From positions 44,973 to 108,972 of the forward strand of contig JALZUQ010000048.1 of NCBI GenBank assembly GCA_023301465.1: DNA of 64,000 nucleotides, given 5' to 3'. The notes below the pieces were generated by a model, which did not search any database, was not told the DNA's origin, and saw only the letters and a program-made list of their open reading frames with translations. Source of the stretch: Oligoflexales bacterium (lineage in GTDB: Bacteria; Bdellovibrionota_B; Oligoflexia; Oligoflexales; JALZUQ01). Below are positions 26,923 through 36,417 of the stretch, piece after piece (the first letter of the stretch is position 1; every line of letters begins with the position of its first letter). A program made the position numbers and the translations under genes.

Positions 26923-27378
26923 ATGCGTCATCGTCATGGATACAAAAAAGTAGGGAAGAATTCTCCTCACAGAAAAGCAATGTTTCGCAACATGGCAACT
27001 TCTTTGATTGACTTAGGAAGAATTCATACCACCACAGCTAAGGCAAAGGCTATTCGCCCGGTTGTCGAAAAGCTAGTAACGACTGCAGTAAGAGGAAACA
27101 AATCTGCAGCGGGTGAAGGTGGAAAAGAAAAGCTAATTTTTGCAAAAAGAAAAGTAGATAGTTACTTGAAGTCAAAAGACGTCACAAGAAAACTCTTTTC
27201 AGATATTGCAGAGCGTTTTAGAGAGAGACCGGGTGGTTATTTGAGAATTATCAAAACCGGCTTCCGTAAAGGCGATAAAGCAGAAATGGCTTTAGTTGAA
27301 TTTGTAGATCATGACTTTTTGTCAACTGCAGCAACTACTGAACAACCAGAAAACACGAAGAAATCTGAGGAGAAATAA
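26923..27378 (+). CDS. rplQ: 50S ribosomal protein L17
   Basis: The 151-residue protein starts MRHRHGYKKVGKNSPHRKAMFRNMATSL in pieces and has RIHTTTAKAKAIRPVVEKL and GYLRIIKTGFRKGD. The C-terminus carries a Thr/Glu-rich extension beyond the usual end. Its stop shares one base with the rpsD ATG. Confidence 0.97.
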   Translation: MRHRHGYKKVGKNSPHRKAMFRNMATSLIDLGRIHTTTAKAKAIRPVVEKLVTTAVRGNKSAAGEGGKEKLIFAKRKVDSYLKSKDVTRKLFSDIAERFRERPGGYLRIIKTGFRKGDKAEMALVEFVDHDFLSTAATTEQPENTKKSEEK

Positions 27379-27998
27379 TGTCAAGATATCGTGGACCAAG
27401 ATTACGTGTAATGAGAGCCTTAGGTGTTGAGCTTCCAGGCCTTTCAAGGAAATCTATCGAAAGAAAACCTTATCCACCGGGACAACATGGTTCTGGTCGT
27501 AGAAAGAAAACTTCTGATTACGGTAGACAGCTTTCTGAAAAACAAAAACTAAAAATGAACTATGGTTTGTCTGAAAAACCTCTTAGAAGACTGGTGACAG
27601 AAGCTTTTAAAAGCCGCGGTGTTTTCTCTGATAAGTTACTTGAGCTACTTGAAAGACGATTAGATAACGTTGTCTTTAGAGCTGGTATTGCACCAACGAT
27701 CCCTGCTGCACGTCAGTTAGTAAATCATGGTCATATCTTAGTAAATGGCAAGCGTGTTGATATCCCTTCTTTTCGTGTAAAAGTAGGTCAAGAAATTGTA
27801 GTAAAAGAGAAAAGTAGAAAACTACCTGTTATTGAAGCTACGGTTCAATCTCCAAGTCTTGCACTACCAGCATGGTTACAAGTAGAACCTGCAAAGTTTT
27901 CAGCGACAGTGACAGCACTTCCTGATGCTGAATCAGTTCCATTTCCTGTAAATGTTGCTGATATTGTAGAATTTTACTCACGTCGTATTTCGAAGTAG
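27378..27998 (+). CDS. rpsD: 30S ribosomal protein S4
   Basis: The 206-residue protein starts MSRYRGPRLRVMRALG and has PYPPGQHG, the S4 RNA-binding domain with LLERRLDNVVFRAG and ARQLVNHGHILVNGKRV, and a final VEFYSRR. It lacks the N-terminal cysteines, so it is the zinc-free form. S4 is a primary 16S binder. Its place after rplQ instead of between rpsK and rpoA is unusual. Confidence 0.97.
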   Translation: MSRYRGPRLRVMRALGVELPGLSRKSIERKPYPPGQHGSGRRKKTSDYGRQLSEKQKLKMNYGLSEKPLRRLVTEAFKSRGVFSDKLLELLERRLDNVVFRAGIAPTIPAARQLVNHGHILVNGKRVDIPSFRVKVGQEIVVKEKSRKLPVIEATVQSPSLALPAWLQVEPAKFSATVTALPDAESVPFPVNVADIVEFYSRRISK

Positions 27999-28000
27999 AG

Positions 28001-29089
28001 TTGATTTCAAAGCTACAAAGGTACGTATTAAAGTATTTTTTTTCATTTGTGCTGGGCATTACCGTGCTCAGCATTTTTTTATTTGTATTATTTGATTTTC
28101 TTCATGAGTCTCGCTCGTTTAGCAAACAAGCTTCATTGCCAATCTGGCTTTTCTTAAAAGTATACCTTTTTCAAATTCCAACCTTACTATGCCAATCGCT
28201 GCCAATTGCTGCTTTATTAGCATCTGTTTCAACCATGATTCTTCTGAGCCGTAGTAATGAAATAACTGCGATGCGATCATTTGGAATGAGTGCTTTTGCT
28301 ATCTCTAAACCTCTTCTCATTGGCGGTGTGATACTTACCTTAACAATGGCATTTATCGGTGAGTTTATTCAACCTGAAGCAGCAAAAAAAGCCTATGAAT
28401 ATAAACAAAAGCTCAAAGGCAGAAAAAGCAAAGCGGTGAGTGGTTTTGGGTGGTTTAAACAAAAAAATACTTTTGTAAACTATAAGCGTTTTGATCCTCA
28501 GAAAAAAGAGTTTAAACTTTTCTCTCTCTATCAGCATAACAATGATTTTAAAATTGTGAAGATTATAAAATCCTCTAGTGCAAAACTTGACGAACCACTA
28601 AATAAGTGGAATTTATTAAATCCTCAAATATCTTACTTTGATGACAACTCTGAGTTAGTCAGTGTTGATCACCGAAAAACGATGCAAATTCACCTGGATA
28701 TTAGAACTGAGCAATTAATAAGTGACTCTAGGCTCAGCTCTGAAAAATCTCTTCGTGAGCTCGATGGCATCATTAATGTGGGAATGAAAACAGGTCAAAA
28801 CGTACGCCAAGAGCTTGTTGATTTTCATAATAAAATATCTTTCTTCTTTGCTCCTATTTTGATCGTTTTTCTTGGGTTAAGGTTTGCTTATGGAAGTAAC
28901 CGGAATGTTGAAACAGTGCGTGGTATATTGTTTGCTTTGGCGGTTGGTGCGAGTTATTGGTTAATATTCTCAGCTTTTCGTGCTTTTGCATTACAAGGAA
29001 ATGTTTCTCCAATATTCTCAGCATGGTTTGCAAATATTATTATTGTGCTATTAATTACCTATGACTTTAAAAGTTCTAGGTCAAGCTAA
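28001..29089 (+). CDS. LptF/LptG-family permease
   Basis: The 362-residue inner-membrane protein begins at a TTG two bases after rpsD and starts LQRYVLKYFFSFVLGITVL, the first helix of the YjgP/YjgQ family. About six hydrophobic segments are visible, three before and three after a periplasmic domain at roughly residues 125-265. LptF and LptG with LptB drive lipopolysaccharide from the inner membrane to the outer-membrane bridge. Only one such gene is present, so its LptF or LptG identity and its partner cannot be decided here. Its location right behind a ribosomal operon suggests co-transcription. Confidence 0.85.
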   Translation: MISKLQRYVLKYFFSFVLGITVLSIFLFVLFDFLHESRSFSKQASLPIWLFLKVYLFQIPTLLCQSLPIAALLASVSTMILLSRSNEITAMRSFGMSAFAISKPLLIGGVILTLTMAFIGEFIQPEAAKKAYEYKQKLKGRKSKAVSGFGWFKQKNTFVNYKRFDPQKKEFKLFSLYQHNNDFKIVKIIKSSSAKLDEPLNKWNLLNPQISYFDDNSELVSVDHRKTMQIHLDIRTEQLISDSRLSSEKSLRELDGIINVGMKTGQNVRQELVDFHNKISFFFAPILIVFLGLRFAYGSNRNVETVRGILFALAVGASYWLIFSAFRAFALQGNVSPIFSAWFANIIIVLLITYDFKSSRSS

Positions 29090-29099
29090 GTAACTCATC

Positions 29100-30200
29100 T
29101 TATAAAGCTAAATGACAGATAAGGTGCTTTGGGGTGCCGTTCTTTGCTAAGGTTTTCATGATAGCAATCAATGAGTCCTCTTTTTTGATGAGTTGATGAA
29201 AAGATGTATTCTCTTTGAATACTCCAACAGATTGACCTTTTATTATTTTATTTTCTTTTATCATATACGATCCAAAAGTTGATTCAGCATCTACCCAAGT
29301 CGACATGTAAGTTTTTAAGGTGGTTTTACTACCTTGAACCCAAAACGGTTGTCCTACATGAGTATCTTCGAGTGGGAGTGAATCTTGATTAAGAGTAATG
29401 AGTACATCTGCTTTTGGGATGGTTTTTTTATATTTAATTTGGATGTTTCCAACCATGGAATCTCCTTCTGTATAAAACAAATGGAAATCATGAAGGTTTC
29501 TTTTTGTTAACGTGTAACTTTCAATTTTTGAAGTCTTATTTAATACGAGCTTAAAAAGTAATGGTTTTGTTTCGGTTGATATTACATGAAATCCATTTTT
29601 GTTTTTTCCATAAAAGTATTGAATTTCACCAAGGTGGTTACTGATGGTTTTTGGGTAATCTAGAGAGTCAAATGAAGTCGTTGTTGTTTTGTTTTGTGAT
29701 ATAAAAGAAAGTCGGTAATGATCTAGCTTATCATCTTTGTGAATCAGCCACAGGTTATTACCTATTTCGATTATTTCTTCTGTGTCACTAAGTTTATTTT
29801 CCCATTGTTGGATGGATTTATTTTGTAAGCTTAATTTTTCGATTTTTTTTTGATTTGCTCGATAATATTGTTTGATGTTTTTAGAGTTACTAAACATTTC
29901 CCATGTCCCATCTAATGGAGAAATTTCAGTTGGTTTTGAAAGAGATAGATCTGAGTTGATAGAGGTGGATATAAGGGTAGGTTGGCCGTTTCTCTTTACA
30001 GTTTGAATGATAAGGTTTTTTTTGTAATTAGATGTGATGGTTTCTGGGTAAATGTATTTCTCTCCAAGGTTCATGGGAGTGCATTTTGTCTCTTGAACGT
30101 CTTCTAGTCCTTGCCATGAGCTTTTGTGGGATATTGTATGTGAGCAGTTTGTGAGAAACGAGATTAAGGCAAATATTACCCATAAATTTTGTGTTAACAT
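29100..30200 (-). CDS. Lipoprotein of unknown function
   Basis: From the ATG at 30200, with GGAGA upstream, the 366-residue product has a signal peptide ending LTNC (lipobox). A longer frame to 30251 lacks this layout. The mature part is rich in Ser, Thr, Lys and short beta-like segments and has repeated hydrophobic-polar alternation, such as a beta-propeller or beta-helix might show. Nothing in it matches a family that I recognise. It converges with the LptF/G-like gene (10 bases apart) and is divergent from the TPR lipoprotein. Confidence 0.7.
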   Translation of the reverse strand: MLTQNLWVIFALISFLTNCSHTISHKSSWQGLEDVQETKCTPMNLGEKYIYPETITSNYKKNLIIQTVKRNGQPTLISTSINSDLSLSKPTEISPLDGTWEMFSNSKNIKQYYRANQKKIEKLSLQNKSIQQWENKLSDTEEIIEIGNNLWLIHKDDKLDHYRLSFISQNKTTTTSFDSLDYPKTISNHLGEIQYFYGKNKNGFHVISTETKPLLFKLVLNKTSKIESYTLTKRNLHDFHLFYTEGDSMVGNIQIKYKKTIPKADVLITLNQDSLPLEDTHVGQPFWVQGSKTTLKTYMSTWVDAESTFGSYMIKENKIIKGQSVGVFKENTSFHQLIKKEDSLIAIMKTLAKNGTPKHLICHLAL

Positions 30201-30343
30201 TTTAATATCTCCAGCAATTTCCGGGTTATTTGTCTTTGTCATAAAATGCACTTCGCTTCAGATTGTTATGTAGATAGGATATCATATGAAAAGCACTAAA
30301 ACATTTATGCTTATTTTTTCGTGAGTGAAGAGGAGACTTTATC

Positions 30344-31315
30344 ATGGGACGCCTGTTTAGATATATCGTTTTGGCAATATTATGCAGTGGCTTTTTAGGA
30401 GCCTGCAAACAAAGAAGATCATATGCTGACTTAAATAAGGCAAATCAATTTGCTCGTGATGGTTTGTATAGAGAAGCGATTGATAACTATAAAAAAGCAA
30501 TGCGGTATAAAGCGAAACGTCATGTTGTAAACCGTAATCTTGGTATGGTTTATGTGAAGACGGGTAACTACAAAAAAGCAGAAACTCACCTTAGAAAGTC
30601 TAAAGATAAGTATATCAATAACTTTGAGAATAACTTTTATTTAGGTGAAGCACTAAGAGCTCAAAATAAGTTTGCAGATGCTATCTTTCACTATCAAAAA
30701 GCTCTTTCTGTTAAGCCTCAAGACTATAAAGCGATGAAATCTTTGAGTTGGTCGTTTTTTAAGATTCGCTACTATAGCGAAGCATTAAAAACAGCAAAGC
30801 AATTAATCAAGAAAAGTCCACAAGACCCTCAAGCAAATATTATCTTAGCGAGAACACTTATTAAGCTAAAACGATCCAACCTCGCTTATAAGTCTCTTCG
30901 TCGTATTGAAAAATCAACCTCACCTAAGTCTAGGCCATATATTGCAAGTGTGATGGGTGACGCACTATATGAAATGAAAAACACTAGTAAAGCAATGAAA
31001 GCTTATAAATTTGCACTAAAAGGTCAGCCATTACTTGCAGGTGCGTTGCTTGGTTTTGGGCGATGTCTCTTAAAAGCAAATAAAGTGAAAGATGCAGTGA
31101 CATACTTAGAACGTGCAGTTCGTTCTAAGCCAAACTTGATTGAAGGACATTATTTGTTAGGCAGAGTTTACGAAAAAGTGAATTCTAGAAAGTCTATTAA
31201 ATATTATAATCGTTTTAGAAAGTTAGCGGTTTCTGATCCTGAGTATATTGCGAAATCTCAAATCGTGAAGTCTCGTGTTGTTGCACTAAGGAACAAATCT
31301 CAAACAAAAAAATAA
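30344..31315 (+). CDS. TPR-repeat lipoprotein
   Basis: The 323-residue protein has a signal sequence ending GFLGAC, a good lipobox. The rest is a superhelix of about seven or eight tetratricopeptide repeats: examples are ANQFARDGLYREAIDNYKKA, NLGMVYVKTGNYKKAETHLR and GFGRCLLKANKVKDAVTYLE. TPR lipoproteins act as scaffolds in outer-membrane assembly, type IV pili or secretion. Which complex is served is unknown. An AGAGGAGA precedes the ATG and a bidirectional terminator follows. Confidence 0.85.
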   Translation: MGRLFRYIVLAILCSGFLGACKQRRSYADLNKANQFARDGLYREAIDNYKKAMRYKAKRHVVNRNLGMVYVKTGNYKKAETHLRKSKDKYINNFENNFYLGEALRAQNKFADAIFHYQKALSVKPQDYKAMKSLSWSFFKIRYYSEALKTAKQLIKKSPQDPQANIILARTLIKLKRSNLAYKSLRRIEKSTSPKSRPYIASVMGDALYEMKNTSKAMKAYKFALKGQPLLAGALLGFGRCLLKANKVKDAVTYLERAVRSKPNLIEGHYLLGRVYEKVNSRKSIKYYNRFRKLAVSDPEYIAKSQIVKSRVVALRNKSQTKK

Positions 31316-31334
31316 TAATAATTTTAATGTCAGT

Positions 31335-31364
31335 AAAAAAGCCTCAATTATTGAGGTTTTTTTT
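31335..31364. terminator. Bidirectional intrinsic terminator
   Basis: CCTCAA and TTGAGG form a short hairpin flanked by A6G on the left and T8 on the right. It can end transcription from the TPR lipoprotein on the plus strand and from the 201-residue gene on the minus strand. Confidence 0.85.
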
Positions 31365-31367
31365 ATT

Positions 31368-31973
31368 TTAAGAAACTTTGTCTGTGATAAATATTGCATC
31401 TGGTTGAATACCAAATTCACGAAGTACCCTAGAGAGTTGCTGCGAAGGTGATTTTGTCCATCTTTCATATACTGCTAAAATGTCTTTGTTTTGCTTGATA
31501 GGCGAACTGATAGAGACTTCTGATACTAAACTAACATACGACTCAAACTCTTCAGCAAGTTTTTTGTATGTCTCTTTAAGGCGAACGTCATGGTTTTTAA
31601 GAAGTTCGTAAGATCTTTTTCCAATCGACATATAGTAGTCTATGCTATAAGTTTTGTTGTTAAAGTAATCTCCAAAAAAACCTGAATAGTATAGGCTGTA
31701 CTCTCCCAGCATCCTTAGTATTTTTTGTCTAGTGAAGGGGTCATCAACTTCATGGAGCTCATGAAGTATTAATGCGAGTGGAGTGTCAAAGGGGTTTAGA
31801 AGCTTGTCTCCAATTTTCACGCTTAGTTTTTCTGGTTGGATAAAAGTTTTTAATACATTGATAAGGTATATCGAAACCCTCTCTTCTACTTTCATTTTAT
31901 TTCTTTTTGCGGCTTCGTTTAGTAAGTCACAGAAGTACCCGTCTGGGCTTGCGTGCAAAGAGATAGCTTCCAT
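31368..31973 (-). CDS. Conserved-looking protein of unknown function
   Basis: The 201-residue soluble protein has no signal or membrane segment. It is mainly helical, with IYLINVLKTFIQPEKLS in the first third, FGDYFNNKTYSIDYYMSIGKRSYELL in the middle and KLAEEFESYVSLVSEVS later. The balanced composition and a clean start 7 bases after a GAGG suggest a real gene, but I recognise no family. Upstream lies an inverted repeat that may act in its control. Confidence 0.75.
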   Translation of the reverse strand: MEAISLHASPDGYFCDLLNEAAKRNKMKVEERVSIYLINVLKTFIQPEKLSVKIGDKLLNPFDTPLALILHELHEVDDPFTRQKILRMLGEYSLYYSGFFGDYFNNKTYSIDYYMSIGKRSYELLKNHDVRLKETYKKLAEEFESYVSLVSEVSISSPIKQNKDILAVYERWTKSPSQQLSRVLREFGIQPDAIFITDKVS

Positions 31974-32006
31974 GTTTTAACCTCACATTCTTGCTAAATT
32001 CTAAAT

Positions 32007-32026
32007 AGTTGGCTAATTGGCCAACT
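32007..32026. other. Inverted repeat upstream of the 201-residue gene
   Basis: AGTTGGC (32007-32013) and GCCAACT (32020-32026) form a perfect 7-bp palindromic pair with a 6-base centre. It lies 34 bases upstream of the minus-strand gene start. An operator is likely; no T-run follows. Confidence 0.4.
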
Positions 32027-32240
32027 ATAATAACTATCGGGAATTTAGGTGTTTTTCTTAAGAACAAGCCATTCTTACGCTTTATTTCAGTGTTTTGCTG
32101 TAGAGCTATGCTGTAACCCTATGAAAACAATAGGCTTTTATTGTTATTGTGGAATCTAGGCTCTACGTACTATGCTGTATTTATCATAAATGAATATCTC
32201 TGCTTTTAGGTGTGATAAAGTTGCTGTCATAGGAGTGCTT

Positions 32241-32609
32241 TTGCAAAGCTCAGAGAATACAAGATCATCAGTAGATACTTCAAAGTTAGACCTTGAAGAT
32301 GTAGTTCAACTCGCCAGCCGTATTGGGCAAGAGTACGCAAGAGCAAAACAAATTGCTGATCGCCTTGAACTCTTAAAACCAACGATACGTGCAAAGATTG
32401 GTTTAAGGCATGACACGGGCGAAATGACCGAGGCAAAGTTAAAGCGACTTACAGAAAACGATCCCGAGTATGTTGAGTTCTTAGAAGAGCTCGCCGCAGC
32501 AAAAGGTAGTAGCGAGAAGCTTAGAATCCGTTACGAGTCATATAAGAATCTATTCGAGGCCAAGCGAAGTATGCTTAGCTATAAAAAAGCTGAAATGAAT
32601 ATCTTATAG
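32241..32609 (+). CDS. Small helical protein of unknown function
   Basis: The frame opens at an ATG at 32190, but the best ribosome-binding site (AGGAG, 5-base spacing) serves a TTG at 32241, giving 122 residues. The protein is almost all helix: LDLEDVVQLASRIGQEYARAKQIADRL, then AKLKRLTENDPEYVEFLEELAAAK, with a charged coiled-coil character. No family is recognised. Its GC content and codon use look higher than its neighbours, which may just reflect strong expression. It is monocistronic, with 300 bases of non-coding DNA after it. Confidence 0.7.
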   Translation: MQSSENTRSSVDTSKLDLEDVVQLASRIGQEYARAKQIADRLELLKPTIRAKIGLRHDTGEMTEAKLKRLTENDPEYVEFLEELAAAKGSSEKLRIRYESYKNLFEAKRSMLSYKKAEMNIL

Positions 32610-32909
32610 CCAACTCGGCATGTTTGGAACTTTTTTACCTATGAACCACGCCACTATTGTTATTCTTGCCTAAAACATAATCTGTTTTTCTTCATCACGA
32701 TTAAAATTTTTAATAGATAAGATAAGTATAGTTGATGGTGTTTCTGTAACCCATTGTTTTTAAAATCATAAGTATGGTTTAATACAATTTTTTTTATTTC
32801 GTAAGTTTGTCACTTTTTGAAATTTTATTGAAATTAGATGTTTTCCTGTTAAATTAATGTTGCTTCTTCACAAAAGAAGTTTTTTTTAAATCACAAACTC
32901 GGGGGAGAA
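32610..32909 (+). other. AT-rich intergenic region before the beta-propeller gene
   Basis: No gene is visible. TTGAAA (32828-32833) and TAAATT (32850-32855) with a 16-base gap could be the promoter of the downstream lipoprotein gene, about 55 bases before its ATG. The match is moderate. The region is otherwise poly-T and poly-A rich without clear hairpins. Confidence 0.3.
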
Positions 32910-35900
32910 ATGATGCGTCTACGCAAAATTACAGCCGGATTGTTAGCACTAGCATTTGTTGGCTGTGCTGATCAAACATCAAACATCAAAAGTGACGGAA
33001 TCTTCGTTCCAGCACCAAAAAACAAAACAAGCATTGAATCAAAACTATCAAGATTTGAAGGTCAAACTGAGTTTTTAAACCCAGTGCCTTACAGATCTAA
33101 CCGCTTTGATGTTGAGGAAGCAATACCTCAGGCCTCAAACAGAAAAACTGTTTCAGGTGGTGCTAAGCGTGATCTACAAGAATCTGATATTTTTAAAGTA
33201 GGAGCAAAAGGTTCAAAACTTTTATATCTACTGAATAATTATCGTGGTCTTCAAGTGGTGAGTTTTGAAGACGGTGCAAAGGCACCAAAAATTACAGGCC
33301 GTGTTTTACCAACAGGTAACCGTCCTCAAATTATGTATTCATCTCCTGCTGATAACGATCAGTTGGTTGTGGTTGAAAACCATTATGACGATAACAAGTC
33401 TCAAGGACGTATTTTGGTTTATGATGTGTCTGATGCTTCTGATCCAGTTGAGTTAAATGCAAGCGACTTTCAAGGTCGTGTTGTGGATTCTCGTCTAGTC
33501 GGAGATATTCTCTACATTGCATCTTACCAGTATAACTACGTGAATAACTTTAGTGGTACTTGGCAAGAAAGACTGAATCAAAATAAAGGTTATGTAACTT
33601 CTTTTAAAGTTACTGACGAAGGTGTTGAAAAAATTCAAGAGCAGCAATTAGCACTACCTGCTTATAGAGAAAACATGAACATCGTGGAAGTAGAAGACCA
33701 AGGAAGCTACAAGTACTACCTTGTTTCTTCAGGTTCTGTCTCTGGATGGGGTTGGTGGAGAAACCGTGCTTCAGCAGTTGAAGTTTTGGATATCTCTGAT
33801 GCTGATGGTAAAGTAAGCCCAGTAATGATTGCTCCAGTAAAAGGAACTATTCGTGAGAGAAGCTCTACTTTGATTCGTAACAACACACTTGTTGCAGTCA
33901 GTAACTATAGAGCAGCGAGTGGTCTATCTAGAGTTGCGGTTGAGACTTTTGCTTTCCCAACAAAAAAATCTACTATTTTAGATCAAGCTGAGCTTGAGTA
34001 CCGTAAGGCTCATATCGAAAGAGAGCTTAGACTCTCAGGTGTCACGGACCCTTCTGATTTAGCGGATCTTCGTGAAAAATTAAACAATGATAAAGAGCTT
34101 GGTTTGAATGCACGCTATGTTGTAGGAAAAACTGGGAATGTAGAAAAATTATCTGCTGACTCATTTACTTCTGTAGGTAGCTCAAACGGTCAAAGTGCTT
34201 CACTTCAAGATGTGCGTGTTGACGGCAACTTGCTATATGCATTTTGGGTTCCAGCAAATAACATTGATCCATTAGATGTATTTGATATTTCAAATCCTGA
34301 AAATGGCGTTGCACACAAAGCTCACCTTGAGTTCGAAGGTTGGATCCAAAGAGCAATCCCGATGACCTACAAAGGCAAAAAGTATATTTTAGGTCTAGGC
34401 CGTATTACTCCAACTGTAGATAATGAATTCAACTTTCAAAAGCCACAAGCAAGATTGTTTGAAATCAAAGAATACAAAAATGGAAAAATGAAAGCTATTG
34501 ATGTAGCTGACATGGTTTTCGAAGATAAAAATGTATGGACGAACTTTAATAATCAAGACAAGTTTGTAGAAGTAAAGTTTACAGGCGAAGGTGAAGGTCA
34601 GTTATTATTTCAAATCTCTACTCGTGATTCTAACGGACGTTATGTTTCTGGTGGTAAAGTTGTGAAGTTTGACTTAGGTGCTATTGATGATGGTGAAGCT
34701 TTCGTTGAAGGGTCTACGATGGCTGCAAAGTGGGGATACCTAAGAAGAGTATTTACAAACTCAGAGATTGATAAAATCAATACTTTCACAGATCAAGAAT
34801 TAAGTGTTTTCAATACTTCAGGTAACAATGACAAAAGTTTCAAAGATGCTGTTGCTACTTTAGAACTGGCTAGAAATGTTGTTGCTTTCGAAAGAGTAAG
34901 TGCAAACAAAGGTATTCAGTTTATCACGCGAGGCAATAACTATAACTACAGATATTCAAGTGCATCTAATGCTCGTACGATCCTAAGGTCTGTTTTAATG
35001 TCTAAGGTAGATGCTGAGCAAAATGAAGTAAAAAGCGAGCTTGCATTAAAAGGTACTTATAAGTCCCATAAAGTTGTTGGCAAAAAACTTTTACTTCTTA
35101 CTCAAAACACACGTTACGAAAAAATTAAAAACCCAACAAAAGGCAGATGGCCATACCAAAGAAAAACAGTATTCTTTGCTTACACAATTGACCTTAAAGG
35201 AAAATTAAAAGTAACTGAGTCTGTTGATTTAACGAAAAACAACTCAAATTTCTATTGGGGTGGTTCTGAGCTAGTAGCTGTTTCTGATAGCGATTTCTTG
35301 TACCAACAAGGTCAGGACTTCTTGAAGTTCTCAATGGGTAAAAACCTTACGGTGACGCAAATCAATGGTATTGATTGCAAAGTAAAATCTACTTATCCGC
35401 AACTTAGAAGTGTTGATGGTCAGTTAGTAATGACTTTCCGTAAAAACTACAATGCTAAAGGTGAGCTGATTGATCCTCAAAGCAAAGATAAAAACCTTGA
35501 TCGTAACGCTATTAACTACGCTTCAATGATCAAATTAGTAGACTTTGATAACCAAACAGACAAGTTCTCTTGTAGTGCTGAAATCAATATCCCAGGCGAT
35601 TTAACGGGAATCAACAAAGGACATTTAATTACAAATGATCTGCAGTTAGTTGATACAGTAGAAGAAGAGCGAAAGCATTGGAAAACAAAAAAGAAGATAG
35701 TACATGTCCGTGTCGTGACTCAAAATGTTATGGATTCTCTTTCTTTAAAGGGTAACATTGCAACTTTGGCTGATATGTATCAGTTAAATAACCAAGGTTA
35801 CTACTCAAACAATAACCTAGTGAAGTTAAATGATGGAAGTTACCTAACTCTCAAAAACCCAGCTGCAATCCAAAACAATTGGGGCGGTGGTATCATTCCT

Positions 35901-36311
35901 CATCGTGGATTTGGACGTCCTTGGAGACCTTCTCCAGTAAGACAAGATGTTCTTATGTCTAAATTATCTTTTGATGCTAACAAAAGGTTCTTGAAAGAAA
36001 CGAAAGTTGTTCCAATGGCACTTGGAAACTCTTCTTCAATTGCACAGGTTACCGAGTTTGGTGGAAAAGCAGGAACAGTTGTTTTCATCAGCAACGGACA
36101 AAAGATGCACGCAGTTGATTTTTATGACTTCAGTGCTGGATTGTCTCAGGTGAAGTTTAAGGCAGAAGAAGGCATAGCAGGTAAAGACGAGTTAGATGCA
36201 CTCCCATTAGGAGGGTACTACTGGTCACGTAACAAGTACCTCGTTGAAGATGATCAAGTGATCATCCCTCGTGGTCTTGCAGGTGTCTTACGTGCAGAAA
36301 TGCTTAGATAA
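32910..36311 (+). CDS. Secreted beta-propeller-domain lipoprotein
   Basis: This 1133-residue protein has a signal peptide ending FVGC (lipobox) after an ATG with GGGGGAG upstream. The region from about residue 85 matches the 'secreted protein containing C-terminal beta-propeller domain' family: RDLQESDIFKVG, then LLYLLNNYRGLQVVSF, PTGNRPQIMY, ILVYDVSDASDPVEL and VVDSRLVGDILYIASYQY. Such proteins are extracytoplasmic and their substrates are unknown. The second half (about 600-1133) repeats propeller-like strands, for example DNQTDKFSCSAEINIPGDL, and so may form a second propeller. It is much longer than many members. No partner gene is obvious; the gene ends at a terminator hairpin that overlaps recN. 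Confidence 0.85.
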   Translation: MMRLRKITAGLLALAFVGCADQTSNIKSDGIFVPAPKNKTSIESKLSRFEGQTEFLNPVPYRSNRFDVEEAIPQASNRKTVSGGAKRDLQESDIFKVGAKGSKLLYLLNNYRGLQVVSFEDGAKAPKITGRVLPTGNRPQIMYSSPADNDQLVVVENHYDDNKSQGRILVYDVSDASDPVELNASDFQGRVVDSRLVGDILYIASYQYNYVNNFSGTWQERLNQNKGYVTSFKVTDEGVEKIQEQQLALPAYRENMNIVEVEDQGSYKYYLVSSGSVSGWGWWRNRASAVEVLDISDADGKVSPVMIAPVKGTIRERSSTLIRNNTLVAVSNYRAASGLSRVAVETFAFPTKKSTILDQAELEYRKAHIERELRLSGVTDPSDLADLREKLNNDKELGLNARYVVGKTGNVEKLSADSFTSVGSSNGQSASLQDVRVDGNLLYAFWVPANNIDPLDVFDISNPENGVAHKAHLEFEGWIQRAIPMTYKGKKYILGLGRITPTVDNEFNFQKPQARLFEIKEYKNGKMKAIDVADMVFEDKNVWTNFNNQDKFVEVKFTGEGEGQLLFQISTRDSNGRYVSGGKVVKFDLGAIDDGEAFVEGSTMAAKWGYLRRVFTNSEIDKINTFTDQELSVFNTSGNNDKSFKDAVATLELARNVVAFERVSANKGIQFITRGNNYNYRYSSASNARTILRSVLMSKVDAEQNEVKSELALKGTYKSHKVVGKKLLLLTQNTRYEKIKNPTKGRWPYQRKTVFFAYTIDLKGKLKVTESVDLTKNNSNFYWGGSELVAVSDSDFLYQQGQDFLKFSMGKNLTVTQINGIDCKVKSTYPQLRSVDGQLVMTFRKNYNAKGELIDPQSKDKNLDRNAINYASMIKLVDFDNQTDKFSCSAEINIPGDLTGINKGHLITNDLQLVDTVEEERKHWKTKKKIVHVRVVTQNVMDSLSLKGNIATLADMYQLNNQGYYSNNNLVKLNDGSYLTLKNPAAIQNNWGGGIIPHRGFGRPWRPSPVRQDVLMSKLSFDANKRFLKETKVVPMALGNSSSIAQVTEFGGKAGTVVFISNGQKMHAVDFYDFSAGLSQVKFKAEEGIAGKDELDALPLGGYYWSRNKYLVEDDQVIIPRGLAGVLRAEMLR

Positions 36312-36314
36312 GTC

Positions 36315-36326
36315 GCTCATGTGAGC
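36315..36326. other. Perfect 12-bp palindrome after the beta-propeller gene
   Basis: GCTCATGTGAGC reads as a 5-bp inverted repeat around a TG centre, 4 bases past the stop codon. It could be a binding site upstream of recN, but it does not resemble a LexA box that I know. Confidence 0.25.
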
Positions 36327-36366
36327 TACTCAGAAGTCTTGTACTGACTGAGTTTTAGGTCCTTGA

Positions 36367-36417
36367 CCCCTTGGAGTCCGCTTTGGTAAAACAAAGCATT
36401 CCAAGGGGTTTTCTTTT
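36367..36417 (+). terminator. Terminator hairpin overlapping the recN ribosome-binding site
   Basis: CCCCTTGGA (36367-36375) pairs perfectly with TCCAAGGGG (36400-36408), and inside it GCTTTG (36380-36385) pairs with CAAAGC (36392-36397). TTTTCTTTT follows. This should end the beta-propeller transcript. The AGGGG in the 3' arm is also the only Shine-Dalgarno-like sequence for the recN TTG at 36416, so the hairpin would hide it. Confidence 0.8.

Noticed and set aside
36301..36416. A LexA box upstream of recN
   Set aside because: The palindrome GCTCATGTGAGC does not match SOS-box patterns that I know, and no CTGT-type dyad is present.
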